Part shown: positions 44,301-56,940 of the stretch, piece after piece | Layout: every line of letters begins with the position of its first letter | How positions within the stretch are numbered: the stretch's first letter is position 1 | DNA from: Sisyra terminalis | Taxonomy: Eukaryota; Arthropoda; Insecta; Neuroptera; Sisyridae | Assembly (NCBI GenBank): GCA_958496175.1 | Contig: OY292280.1 | Span: 5,084,001 to 5,148,000 of the forward strand | Direction: 5' to 3' | DNA length: 64,000 bases | The notes under the pieces: generated by a model | What the model was told of the DNA's origin: nothing | The model's input: only the letters and a program-made list of their open reading frames with translations | The model's database searches: none | Made by a program: the position numbers and the translations under genes

Positions 44301-44660
44301 GCTTTTATGTACATATATAAATATTTTTTTAGAATTAAGAAAATTGAAATGAAAAAAATATTGCATTATTAAGTCAAAAAAAAAATAATAAATAGAATCT
44401 AAACGCAAAAAAATCATAAAACTAATGTAATTGAAAGAAAAAATTTCAAAAATATAAAACTAAAAAAAAACATAATAATGGCTGTTGCAATTTTCGCAAT
44501 TGAATACGAAGGGTATTTAATCGAATTTTGAAAATTCACCCTTTAATTTGAACAATTTTTAATATATAATGGGATAATCAATGTTAGTTTTTTTCATATT
44601 TGTTAGAAATCATTTACTAGTGGGCTAAATATAATTTCTTTTACTGGCCATTCACAATAG
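44301..44660. other. Intergenic, nothing recognised
   Basis: Low-complexity A-rich DNA downstream of larp. Confidence 0.5.
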
Positions 44661-45652
44661 TCTAACAGCCAGTGGCTGGCTACCTGTATATATTTGACCA
44701 GACTTAGATTTTTGTACAGGGGGTCACCATAACCGAACATACATGAATTCGTGGGTCACTAAGTCCAGCGTGGCGGGCGTAGGTGTTACGCAGGTACCTC
44801 AGATATTAAAAATTGACTAATTTTAAAAGTATTTGACCATGGCTACCAATTGGAAGTTTAAAAATATGTTATTATTATTATTATTGTAGAGTTTCAGATC
44901 CTCAATGATGATAAATTGGTAAAAAATATTCAGAGGACTAGGATCAAATAATAAATAGTTTTAACTGATTATTATTTGATCCTAGTCCTCTGAAAATTTT
45001 TTTCCAATTTATTATTATTAACCATGACAGACAATTTTAAAGATACCAAAAAGTATAACATTTTGAAATTTCATGGTTCAGATGCGCGACTCTATTAGTT
45101 AGATAAGGATGTTGAATACCAGCAGCATGCGTTTTTTGAGCCATTGCGCAAACTCCCATAAATGGGGCTCTCAACCAACGGTCTCAGTAGTAAGAACGAC
45201 TCTCCTTATAAAATAGAATCGACCTTACACCGTTGGTTGAGAGCCCCATTTATCGGAGTTTGCGCAATGGCTCAAAACGCATGCTGCTTTTATTCAGCAT
45301 CCTTATCTAACTAATAGAGTCGCGCATCTGAACAATGAAATTTCAAAATGTTATATTTTTTGGTATCTTTAAAATTGTCTGCCACTACGTTAACCGCGCG
45401 ATAATGGTCTGCCATGGTTATTTTTCAATAATAATAATAATATATTTTTAAATTTTCAAACGGTGGCCGTGGTCAAATACTTTTAAAATTAGTCAATTTT
45501 TAATATCTGAGGTACCTGCGCAACACCTACGCCCGCCACTGGACTTAGTGACTCACGAATTCATGTATGTTCAGTTATGGTGACCTCCTGTACAAAAATT
45601 TAAGTCTGGTCAAATATATACAGGTAGCCAGTCACTGGCTCTTAGACTATAA
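44661..45652. mobile_element. Foldback element at 44.7-45.65 kb
   Basis: Arms 44661-45188 and 45217-45652 are inverted copies (GCCAGTGGCTGGCTACCTGT at the left, ACAGGTAGCCAGTCACTGGC at the right), with only about 28 bp between them near 45200. The left arm is interrupted at 44886-45005 by a small palindromic insert (GATCCTAGTCCTCTGAA) also seen at 10880-10960. The right arm lacks the insert. Confidence 0.85.
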
Positions 45653-46017
45653 GTTACGTAGGGAATTTTCGGAACTAATTTAATCCTTTGTTACGGATGC
45701 ACGGTATTTTAAGATTTTTATCAAAGTATTGGTCATGAGAATTTTTTTCGAGGAAAGTCATTGATAAAATTAAATAATCTGGTCAAATTCAAACGTTGGA
45801 CAATTTTGCATAAATTACCTCAGTTCCGAACGATTCGGAACTGTATGGGAATCGGTTCCGAACTGAGTGAAAATCAGTTCTGATCGATAGTTAAGATTTT
45901 CCATAAATTTCAAGGATTCTTTTTAAAACTTTTACTCAACCAACAGGTTAACATTAAGCAAATAAAATATACTGTTTTGGTATTTAGATTTGTTTCTTAT
46001 ATAAAAACTTGCAAAAC
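45653..46017. other. Intergenic, nothing recognised
   Basis: Short repeats of CGGAACTG-type motifs near 45830-45890; otherwise plain AT-rich DNA. Confidence 0.4.
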
Positions 46018-46240
46018 GGTTCAAGTCCATGTTAGCACACCCACAATCTGGCAACGTTGCATTTTCGACTTTGTTTTTAATTTAATTCGCGATTTTTCTC
46101 ATGATTTAATTCTAACATGGTATAATTCTCTTTTTTTGGGCTAAATCTTCATTACGGGCCGATTTAATCGCGAATTAAATTAAAAACAGTCGAAAATACA
46201 ACGTTGCCAGATTGTGGGTGTGCTAAAATGGACTTGAGCC
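46018..46240. mobile_element. Palindromic CAACGTTGC MITE, copy at 46 kb
   Basis: Starts GGTTCAAGTCCATGTTAGCA and ends ...TGGACTTGAGCC. Same family as at 12.3 and 20.3 kb. I see no matching 8-bp duplication, so the flanks have mutated or one side is rearranged. Confidence 0.82.
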
Positions 46241-47924
46241 AAAATAAAGTTATTGCTTTTCTTTATAAGTAATGTAAATTGTTGAAACAATGTTCAATTG
46301 TTTAATTTTCGTATAAAATTTTGTCCGTTTGTCGCCTTTCGTAATTTATGAATGGCCTCTTATTATCTTTAATAAATGTTTGTGAAACATATCGAAGAGC
46401 TTTTCAAGGATAATTGTAATCTATTTAAACTAAGATTTCTTTATGTTACTTTTCAATGAGATGAGTTGTCAAAAAACGGCTGTGACAAAACAACACAAAA
46501 ATTTCCAACCAGTTTACAAAACCACAACAAATGACTTGCTTTTATGGTTGATTAGAATTTGTTTCGTCCTATGTTTTAAATTTTGATGAAATTTGTTGTC
46601 AATGTTTCAATTCAATATTGTAAATATAGTATATGCCAACAATCCATATAATTTGTACTAGAATTTTATTTTTATTTCAAAAAAAAATATTGATAATCGT
46701 ATTTTAATTTGCATTAGACATATATTTTTAATTTAAAAAATATGTTTTTTTTTTTTGTTTTTGAGAAATTGTTATGCTTTGTCAATGTTTTTTAGTCGAA
46801 ATTGGCTTTTTTATTGATTTTTAAAGAAATTTACTGCATAGGAATGTAGCATAGAGTGCTTATGATGTATATAATCAATGACCCAACAAATCTCAAATTT
46901 CAAAGATTCTTTTCTTCCTATATTGAGCATGCGTACAGCATGGAATGTGCATCTTTTTAGTGCTGCCATCTGACAATTAAGTGAAGTGATAGTTGGGGAA
47001 AAATAGGATCTCCGAATCAATAACGAAATCAAATAAAGTTAAACATGAGTCCTCTATGATTTACTGTCAGTATTGACAAAATACAGAAAATGTTCATTTT
47101 TTTTTAAATCAATTTTGTTCAAAACACTTACCTTCATTCATTTTGTAAAGTATCTAGTCTGTATGTAATTTGTCTGGAACCATATATTTTTTTTTACTAA
47201 GGGATATTTGAATCAAATTTAGAGATTTTGGGTTCCAAAACGTAGATTTTGCTATAGTTAAGCCTTTTCTAGTCAGGTTAAGATAGAAAAAAGCCTTCAA
47301 TTGTAAATATTAAAGAAAAAAAAATATTTTCCTGCCCAACAGTAAGTGTATGATGTGCCAAAAATAAATTTTTGGAAAACAAATGCTCAATTTTTTGTTT
47401 TTGTAAAAAATGTATATAAATTGTATCATTAACTTCTCTTCTAAAATCTTTTTAGTATACTCAGTTGGACAATTTCGATTTAATTAATTAAAACGTATTG
47501 TTGCAGTATCTACTTTTCACTTTCATAGTAGTAGAACAGTAGTTTAGTCTAAATTGAAATCAACTGGAAATTCAATCGTTAAACTAGTGATTAAACTTTT
47601 AGAATAGCGAATAAAAAACCGAAAGATATTTCAATTTGGATCTAAATTTTTAGACAAAAATAGAATATTTTTCCAAATAATTTCTATTTGTTAAATCCTT
47701 AAAAAAAATAATAAAGGCTGTGAAATTCCAATTATTTTAGAGAAAAAAAAATATATTGAAAGTCTAACGTTTGTGAAATCTGCGCCCATCTAAATTTTGG
47801 TTCAGATAGCCACATGTAGAGCGTTGTTTACGGTTGCGTTTTCTGCGCCGGCGCCTTACATCTAAATTAACAAATGAATAATCAGATTTGTGTTAAGGGT
47901 AATTTTCAATTTTCGATGGTGTAT
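46241..47924. other. Intergenic, nothing recognised
   Basis: AT-rich with poly(T) and poly(A) runs. A minus-strand frame of 73 codons at 46811-47032 shows no family features. Confidence 0.45.
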
Positions 47925-48275
47925 AACGATGCGATTGCATGCTAACGCTTGACGCTGATTTCCAGCGTCAAATTTAGTCACGTGACACAATTTCTAACGA
48001 AGCAGCGTTAAGTAACACTGGTGCAATAAATTAGCGTCAAACAAGTAACAAGGGAAAGTTGATCTAAATTATTCGTTAACCCTTTTGGAGTAACAGCTCA
48101 TAGACTATAGTTGTCTTAACTTGTTTTGGAACTGCTTCTTTATTATTGTTTTCGAATTCAATCTAAAAATAATTTTAGTTTTATTGCTGATTTTTTCACT
48201 TAGATGGCGCTTCGGTCACGTGACTAAATTTGATGCTAATAATCATGGTCAAGTGTTAGCATAAAATCGCACATT
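47925..48275. mobile_element. Element with GCGAT..GCTAACGCTTGACGC ends, copy 2
   Basis: Left GATGCGATTGCATGCTAACG with GCTTGACGCTGATTTCC following, and right GGTCAAGTGTTAGCATAAAA then TCGCAC, form diverged inverted ends related to the 36490-37145 element. Confidence 0.5.
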
Positions 48276-50740
48276 AAGCTTATTTTCGTGCTAATTTTAA
48301 AGCCTTTTTTAATTTTCTGTTGTTGAAGTTACTCTGTGGAATTGTACTATTTTAAAGTATGTTTTTTTTTGTTTGTTCGAGTTTTCATATAACGAATGAA
48401 TTTCAATCTAGTTAAGTGTTGACGGGGGTTGTTTTCCAATTACCAGTGCTTAGTGCCACATTAAGCCCCAATATACGAACCTTAAATTGGAACAAATTAA
48501 TTCCCAGGTGCGACGGTAGAGTGCACTAGACTTTGTTTTGTTGGAGAAAGATTTTGACAACTTTTAATGGAGTTTGAAATAATAAAATTGCACTATCGTT
48601 AAGTGTTTTAATTAGTTCATAATTTTGGAAATAAGCCGTAAATTTTTCAGCCATTTTGTTGGTTACATATGTGCATCGCGTCCTCAATTGTGCGATGCGT
48701 TGCGGCCGTTGGAGCATTATGCGCTTTTCTGCTGCAATTGGAAAACAACTGGTGTTATTACCTTTTTTATGCAATTTTGCTCAAAAAAAAAAAAAATAAA
48801 AATAAAATAAAATAAAAAAATAACGATTGGTGCAGAAATTACTACCAATAATTGCAGCTTTTATTTCTTAAATTGAAGTGTTTTGAACGATGACAGGCAA
48901 ACGAGAAAAAATACCTTCTTTAGTTTGGTATTTTCCATTTCCTTTTTTTTTTTTTAATTTTTACTAATTATTCTTTGATCTAAGTTAATATTATTTAAGC
49001 CATTTACAAATATATACAATTATTTTAATTATTATTGTTATTATTATTAATATTACTTATAGAAATAATTTCATTCGTTATTTTAAAACTCAAATTGTTC
49101 ATATTTTATATTTAAAAAAAAAGGCTGTTATAATATAAAATATTTTGAAAAGCATCTTCGGGATTAATACCATTGAAATGCCCACTGAGAGTATGACTAG
49201 AGTGATCTGGTTCTAGTTGCTTATTTTTTTAAATCAGCGCTCTCTTGTGGCCGACGTTAGAACTTTTCGTTTTGTTCCATATGCCGACTTATAGAGAAGA
49301 GAATATATTTTTTAAAAATACGCTATGGAAGGGGTACGATCACTCGGCAAATTGAGGAGAAATGACAATTTAAATTTAACATGAGATATATTTACTCTAG
49401 TCATACATTCTCAGTGGAAATTCTTTTGTTCTTCAAATTTTCTTGCGTTGAATGAATACTTATACTTATACTATCAATTGCATTATTCTAAAGACGAAAT
49501 ATGCTGTTTTTTGAGGTTTGATTTTTTCGACAAATTTTTAAACTTACTTTCTTTGAATCAATTCCACTGATCTTGAGCAGTTTAAACTGTTTTAGCAATA
49601 TATAAAATAATTCCCTAATAAACACATATTTGAAAGAAAGTTCAAACATAAAGTATTCATGGCGTATTTGCCAGGTACGAATATCGATTACCAAGCAACC
49701 ATTTTCAGTGGTCATCAAGTAGTAATAGATCATTTCGTATTTCCTATAAAAATTCTTAATGAACCCGTTTTTAGATGTTGTCCAGAGTTAAATTTTTATG
49801 AGTTTACATAATATACGTCATCTTAAAAAAATAAAAAAAACAGCTTTTTCAATCCCTGGAATATTGCAGGGGAGGTATCGTAAGTGTATGATCTTTCAAT
49901 ATGGATTAAAAGGAAAATTAGAGAGTAGGGGAATTTTTCCAATTTTAATCAGGAAGAATAGTTGTGTTTAAGATTTGTTTTCTTAGTACTTTTAACTAAC
50001 TACTTTTATTCAAATGCATAATTGCACTAGATTGTTACGTCATTATGAATAAATAAAAATTTAATACATCGCAATTGTTGCAGTGAAAATACTGTTTTCA
50101 AAAAATAATCACATAATCTTAATACTGCATTATAAATACATTATTTTTTACAAGGATAGAAAAATTTGTTACATAAGAAATTATTGATTAAAAAATGTGT
50201 GGATATTTTGAAACTATGAATGAATATAGAAAGATACAGTTGGATAGTTTTCCAGTAACAGTGCCTTTTTTTTCTACTATATGAAATGTTTAAACAATAC
50301 ATTTATATATTGTAAAAATATGTATAAGAAAATATCTTTTTAATTAGTTGATGTAAGGAAAAGTTGCCTAAAACTATGTTTTTAATTTTTTTTCAACCAT
50401 TTGTTAATGAAAATGCAACCATTGCTCTTTATTCACAGAGCTGGTGAAACTAATAAATATCGAATATCTGAAATTTGTTTATCACTCGAACAACTTTATT
50501 CAGATAATCGATATTTTGCTCGAAAATTTTCTTTTACTAAAACTAAGATGTAAAATAAGTTTGTAAAATCTTAAATATTTAGAAAAACTTCTTTTTAGCG
50601 AGGTATTTGTTGTCTTCATTTTTTCTTCAATCAAATATCCTTTTCCTTATACTGTTTCAGCATTCATCATAAAAACTTTTAAAGCCATTTAGTACATATT
50701 TTATGAAAATTACACCTTGCACTTACAATTGCTTATATAG
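48276..50740. other. Intergenic, mostly unclassified
   Basis: A locally GC-richer patch at 48660-48740 (GTGCGATGCGTTGCGGCCGT) is followed by an A-rich tract with AAATAAAATA units at 48783-48825. 49570-49745 is a decayed arm of the 13-kb palindromic element. No exon is recognised. Confidence 0.4.
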
Positions 50741-53700
50741 AGAGCTCGGAAATTCAAATTTGGCCGGCATTTAGGAAATTTTCAGGGTGATTTTCGCCCA
50801 TAATTTTTTAAATCTAATAATAATTGAGATATCAAAGGAAAGCTAATTAATTATTCTATCGATTGATACCAAAAAATAACCAATATCTCCAAGCAATTAC
50901 TTGAAAATTTGATTTTCCCTAGATGACTTAAATTATTTTGACATAAAGCTTTGAAGTAAATGAAATTGGCGCCTAGAATTTTTTAGAAATCATACACCTT
51001 GTGCCATCTAGAGGAAATGAGCTTAACTTTTTGTTTTGATGCTAACCGAACGGTTCCCAAGGGGCGCTTCGAAAGAGCTCGGAAATTCAAATTTGGCCGG
51101 CAATTAGGAAATTTTAAGAGTGATTTTCGCCCTTAATTTTTTAAATCCAATAATCATTGAGATATCAAATGAAAGTTATAGAATTATTCTATCGACAGAT
51201 ACCAAAAAATAACTAATATCTCCAAGCAATTACTTTGAAAATTGATTTTCCCTAGGTGACTCTTAACCTTTATAAAATTGAACCGAAATCATGTTATTTC
51301 ACGTAAAAAGTAATTAAAAACATTACTCTTTTATGAAATTGATGGTTTACAGCTAAATTTAACACTTTAATGCTGATTAAAGGTCTACTTTTCGAAAAAT
51401 TAGCGTCTAAAGGGGTCTGTCATTATCCTCATTTAGGGTCAAAAATATCTATATTTCTTCACTCCTATCGCTATAAATCGATCAATTATTAGTAAAGAAT
51501 TCAAAATCTAACATTTTTTCCACTTGAACATCATTTAAAATTGTATTTTTAACCAATTTTATTTGCATATTTAGCTGATGTCAAAGTTGTTTATGTTGTG
51601 CTTTATAGGCAACCCGGTGAGCATCAATAAAACAAAATTCGACGATTTGCCCATTTTGAACAGGCCAATATTCAGTACTCCAATTCAAATTTCTGACATT
51701 TAAGGGTGATTTTCTTTATGTCATTTAATGATTGGGATATCATTTTAAAGCTAATGAATTACTCTATTGATTTATCAAAAAAAACAACCAATATGTCAAA
51801 ACTATGACATTAAAATTTGATTGCCCGTAAGCGACTACTTCCCTTTCTGACATTTAAGGGTGGTTTGCCCCCATTATTTTATGGAATCCGATTATGATTG
51901 GGGTGTCAATTGAAAGCTATTGAATTATTCTATCGATTGATATAAAAAAAACAACCAAAATGTCCAAGCAATTACTTTAAAATTTGATTTTCCCTAGGTG
52001 CCTCTTAACCTTTATAAAATGTTACTTAAATCATGTTATTTCACGTGAAAAGTAATTAAAAACATTACATTTATATGAAATTGATGGTTTGCAGCTAAAT
52101 TCGAAACTTAAATTGTGCTTAAAGGTCTGCTTTTCGAGAAATTAGCGTTTAAAAGGATCTAAAGAGTCACCGAGGGAAAATCAAAGTTTCAAGTAATTGC
52201 TTGGAGATATTGGTTATTTTTTGGTACCAATCGATAGAATAATTCAATAGCTTTCAATTGATACCCCAATCATAATCGTATTTTATAAAATAAAGGGGAC
52301 AAACCACCCTTAAATGTCAGAAAAGGAAGTAGTCGCTTACGGACAATCAAATTTCAATGTCATAGTTTAGACTTATTGGTTGTTTTTTTTGATAAATCAA
52401 TAGAGTAATTCATTAGCTTTCAAATGATACCCCAATCATTATTGTACATAAAGAAAATCACCCTTAAATGTCAAAAATTTTAATTGGAGTACTGAATATT
52501 GACCTGTTCAAAATGGGCAAATCGTCGAATTTTGTTTTATTGATGCTCACCGGGTTGCCTATAAAGCAAAACATAAACAACTTTGACATCAGCTAAATAT
52601 GCAAATTAAATTGGTTAAAAATACTATTTTAAATGATGTTCAAGTGGAAAAAATGTTATATTTTGAATTCTTTACTAATAATTGATCGATTTATAGTGAT
52701 AGGGGTGAAGAGTTAAAGATATTTTTGTCCCTAAATGAAGATAATGACAGACCCCTTTAGACGCTAATTTCTCAAAAAGTTGACCTTTAATCAGCCTTTA
52801 AATGTCAAATTTAGCTGTAAACTATCAATTTTATATAAGAGTAATGTTTTTAATTACTTTTTACGTGAAATAACATGATTTCGGTTCAATTTTATAAAGG
52901 TTAAGTGTCACCTTGGGAAAATCAAATTTTCAAGTAATTCCTTGCAGATATTGGTTATTTTTTGTTATCTATCGATAGAATAATTCAATAGCTTTCAATT
53001 GATACCCCAATCATAATCGTATTTCATAAAATAAAGGGGGCAAACCACCCTTAAATGTCAGAAAAGGAAGTAGTCGCTTACGGACAATCAAATTTTAATG
53101 TCATAGTTTAGACATATTGGTTGGTTTTTTTGATAAATCAATAGAGTAATTCATTAGCTTTCAAATGATACCCCAATCATTAAATGACATAAAGAAAATC
53201 ATCCTTAAATGTCTGAAATTTGAATTGGAGTACTGAATATTGACCTGTTCAAAATGGGCAAATCGTCGAATTTTGTTTTATTGATGCTCACCGGGTTGCC
53301 TATAAAGCACAACATAAACAACTTTGACATCAGCTAAATATGCAAATAAAATTGGTTAAAAATACTATTTTAAATGATGTTCAAGTGGAAAAAATGTTAT
53401 ATTTTGAATTCTTTACTAATAATTGATCGATTTATAGTGATAGGGGTGAAGAGTTAAAGATATTTTTGTCCCTAAATGAAGATAATGACAGACCCCTTTA
53501 GACGCTAATTTCTCAAAAAGTTGACCTTTAATCAGCCTTTAAATGTCAAATTTAGCTGTAAACCATCAATTTTATATAAGTGTAATGTTTTTAATTACTT
53601 TTTACATGAAATAACATGATTTAAGTAACATTTTATGCAGGTTAAGAGTCACCTAGGGAAAATCAATTTTCAAAGTAATTGCTTGGAGATATTGGTTATT

Positions 53701-53985
53701 TTTTGGTGTCAATCGATAGAATAATTCAATTGCTTTCAATTGATACCCCAATCATAATCGGATTCAATAAAATAAAGGGGCAAACCACCCTTAAAATTTC
53801 CTAATTGCCGGCCAAATTTGAATTTCCGAGCTCTTTCGAAGCGCCCCCTGGGAACCGTTCGGTTAGCATCAAAACAGAAAGTTAAGCTCATTTCCTCTAG
53901 ATGGCACAAGGTGTATGATTTCGGAAAAATTCTAGGCGCCAATTTCATTTACTTTAAAACTTTATGTCAAAATAATTTTTTGAAT
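50741..53985. mobile_element. Foldback element at 50.7-54.0 kb
   Basis: The outer segment 50935-51120 (GGCGCCTAGAATTTTTTAGA; GCATC/GATGC; GGGGCGCTTCGAAAGAGCTC) is matched in reverse at 53795-53980 (GAGCTCTTTCGAAGCGCCCC). Inside, arms of about 1.0-1.5 kb carry repeated motifs such as TTCTATCGATTGATA / CAATCGATAGAATAATTC. The right arm holds two direct copies of a roughly 720-bp module (about 52150-52880 and 52910-53640) against one on the left. No transposase ORF. Confidence 0.75.
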
Positions 53986-54027
53986 TTACATATTGCTGAA
54001 TGCTTTAAAATTTACGCTATTGCGAAA

Positions 54028-54270
54028 ATGCCTCCAAAACTTAAGTTCGCCGAAGGTAAGATCAACAGTTTTTTCAGTAATAAACAATATCTCAGCATTT
54101 GCTTTATTTAATTTGGTGTTTTAGGCGAGAATGTGTTATTTTTTAACGGTCCTTTGATTTACGAGGTACAGGACGAGGAGGCCTGTTACATTTGCACCCC
54201 TCAAATTGAAAAAAAAATCTGTAAAAGAAATATACATTGAGAACCTACAGAAACAAGTAGGGTTGAAGAA
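54028..54270 (+). pseudogene. MRG15/MORF4L1-like chromodomain gene fragment
   Basis: MRG15 proteins are chromodomain subunits of histone acetyltransferase and deacetylase complexes. ATG at 54028 starts MPPKLKFAEG; donor GAAG|gtaaga (exon 54028-54055) and acceptor TGTTTTAG|G (54125) join in phase 1 to GENVLFFNGPLIYE, close to the family's 'GERVLCFHGPLIYEAK'. The homology then decays: the frame ends at TGA (54237-54239), the SGW..NWDEWVPESRVLKY part of the chromodomain is missing, and in the next frame ENLQKQVGLKK resembles the stretch that follows it in MRG15 ('NLQKQREL'). This looks like an internal deletion plus frameshift. It retains an intron, so it is not a processed copy. No MRG domain is found downstream. 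It lies in the roughly 0.4 kb between two foldback elements. Confidence 0.6.
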
Positions 54271-54734
54271 AAGTTGATTAATTTACTCACGTGACGGGGA
54301 AACACGTGGATCTCCGGGCACACCACATCAGGATATCCCATTGATCGCTAAAAATTTCTTCTAGCGATCACCGAATTAGGCATAAAAGCGCCCAAAACGA
54401 TGGTTGTATTTGTAAGTTCTTCTCATGGAAAGCTGACTTATGCAATACAGTTAAGAATGATTCAGTTTTAAATGGCAGCAATTTTCTGCGAAAGAAAACC
54501 ATCTCTTATATCCTTTTTATGTACTTGAAAATTGTCCTTTTTTTAAAACTTTGAAAAAACAGCCCTTATCAGGAAAAGCAATCTTGCAACTATCCGTTTT
54601 TGTTCATAAATACTGAAGTTAAGCAACCATTGTTTCAATTATGTAAATGGGCTGCGTCGTATGTTCCCCAGTATTCAAGTTAATGTACTTAGAAAGTATA
54701 ATTTGTTTAAATAATGATAAAATATATTTTTACA

Positions 54735-55100
54735 GATCAAAATTACCAAGAACCTAAGGACTAAAAAATTGTTTTTGCGCTGAAGAATGTATCATCATTT
54801 TGAGAGATAAATGATTGGTAAGTCGCTGTCTTTTTGAGATCTCCAAATATTTTTCTTATTGAATTTTTTCGTTCCAGAAGAAGCTGACCGATGACAACGG
54901 AGAATTATTCATTGGAGTTGAGATGTTCATCATTTCCAAATGGACGTTTGAGGAATAAATGCGGATCGTTGGAGAATCATCAATCAAATTCCTGTGGGAT
55001 ATCATTTCCACAATTGATATCTACCAAGAAGATCACAAATGGATTTACTACAACAATCTGTGCTGTAAATTGTGTTTTAATAATTCAGTGAATGTGAAGT
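54735..55100 (+). other. Exon-like segment in left arm, 66-codon frame
   Basis: A segment starts after TTTTTACAG at 54735, with donor-like GATTG|gtaagt near 54818 and acceptor-like TTCGTTCCAG near 54878. The frame 54891-55091 (MTTENYSLELRCSSFPNG start, FTTTICAVNCVLIIQ end) is not recognised. Its counterpart in the right arm (59641-59841, minus) has 5 nucleotide differences in 201 by my count, 4 of them changing the residue, which does not suggest protein conservation. Confidence 0.3.
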
Positions 55101-55579
55101 TATAAAGTGGTTTAAGTGATAAATAGTGAAAATATCTGAAAAAATCAAGAAAATTTTATTAACTTAATAATTCTATATGATTGTAATATTTGATACTTTT
55201 ACATAAATTATATAAACTATTGTAATAATGGAAAAACTAATATTGTATTATATTATAAACTGAATTGATATTTATCGTTAATAAATTAATTTTAATTGAA
55301 TACATTGTTTCAATTCGATTTACCGCAACCATCCTCTTGAATTTTATATTTCAGAATTAGAATACATAGAAGAGTTAAATTAATGCAACGATTAGGTAAG
55401 TAAGGTAAGTTCAATATTTTTCGATAGATTATCGAATAATACGCTAAGAACAATATCTTTACTTTTTGATTACCTTATTGTTTTATTTTTATAATTATTT
55501 CGATTGAAATTTTTGTAAATTTTCTTCAAATCTCATAAGAATTGTTTATATATGAGTTTGAACGTCATTTACACATATC

Positions 55580-55645
55580 ACCTGATAGCCGAGTCGCTAA
55601 GGTCACCGCAGTCGGATCCGTGGTCCCAGGTTCGCATCCCGAAGG
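55580..55645 (+). repeat. tRNA-like SINE head, first module of left arm
   Basis: A box TAGCCGAGTCGCT and B box GGTTCGCATCCCG, with TCACCGCAGTCGGATCC between them, resemble a class II (Ser/Leu) tRNA. The acceptor stem is not closed. Confidence 0.6.
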
Positions 55646-56862
55646 GGTAAGTGTTTTTTATAATTTCTAATAATTGATTTCTATTCCTTACAGTTTATCC
55701 TGTCACTAATTAACATTAATAATTGTTTCCAGACATTGCATCATCGAAATATTCGATCGACAGTTCCAACCTTTCGGGGCTGGAAATGATCGATCGATCG
55801 ATGATGCAATATATTTTTCATTTTATTTTGGCTCATTGATTTTGTGACGTCACACAATGTCGATTGGATTTTTTTTGTGGAAATATGTGACGTTACCTAA
55901 TGACGTTAATCATGAGAAAATTCCAAAATGGGGGGAAGGACTTCGAATTTTCGATTTTCGTGAAATAGGATTATGTAAATGGCGTAATTAGGCTCCGGGA
56001 AGCGTAAAAACCATTTTTAATTAGTTAATTTATTAATTTTTTAAGCGAAAATATTTTAGCTCAATTTCCAAATAATCTCAAAAATAGGCCAAATTTGACC
56101 CTTTTTTCAACTTTAACGTCGAATATAACGAAAACTATCGATCGTAGGCTAACGATCGTAAGCTCATTCGATAGCGCTTGAATTACTCTATCGATGGTGT
56201 AAACTTGGTCCCGGAAAAGCTTAAGGGGAAAAACTTTTTTTTTAAACTTATGAGAAAATTCATTTCGTCGACCAAATGTACGTCGATTTTTTCCAAAAAA
56301 TTATTTATCGAATTTTGCGATGAAACTCGCACCATAGCTGCATTACGTTACGATCGAGGCATAAATGTAAACAAATTTCAACTTTTCGATGTCCTTAATG
56401 GTTTTTTTGATATTTAAAATTCACCTATTGTACTAGCAAATGCTATTCAATTACAAATTTGTTTTTTTTGAAAAAAAGGAGCAAGGACCTAAAAATTTTC
56501 TAATGTGGTTGTACATTTTTTCCGATCGTAACATGGAGCACCTATGGTTAAAATTTTTCCGGAAAATTCCCTGAAAATCCTTCGATTGTAAAAAAATAAA
56601 GTTAATTAATTCGATATTAAACTATTATATATTATGCAAGATAATGCTATTCAAATACAACTTTGTTATTTTTGAAAAAAAGGATCAAGGACCTTAAAAT
56701 GTCGCAATGTTTTTATTCAAATTTTCCAACTTTAACATGGAGCAGCTATGGTTAAAATATTTTTGGAAAATTCCAATTCCTTCGATCGAAATTTTTTTTC
56801 AATTTTCCTCAAATCTCATAAGAATTGTTTATATATGAGTTTCAACGTAATTTACATATATC

Positions 56863-56940
56863 ATCTGATAGCCGAGTCGTCTTGGTCGCCGTTGCTGTTG
56901 TCGGAGTCGAGGTCCCTGGTTCGCATCCCGATTGGTCCCG
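56863..56940 (+). repeat. tRNA-like SINE head, second module of left arm
   Basis: Same A box (TAGCCGAGTCGTC) and B box (GGTTCGCATCCCG) as the first module, with a longer GTTGCTGTTGTCGGAGTC insert between them. Confidence 0.6.

Noticed and set aside
55580..55645. Functional tRNA-Ser or tRNA-Leu gene
   Set aside because: Promoter boxes only; acceptor ends do not pair and the same sequence occurs three times inside one foldback element.
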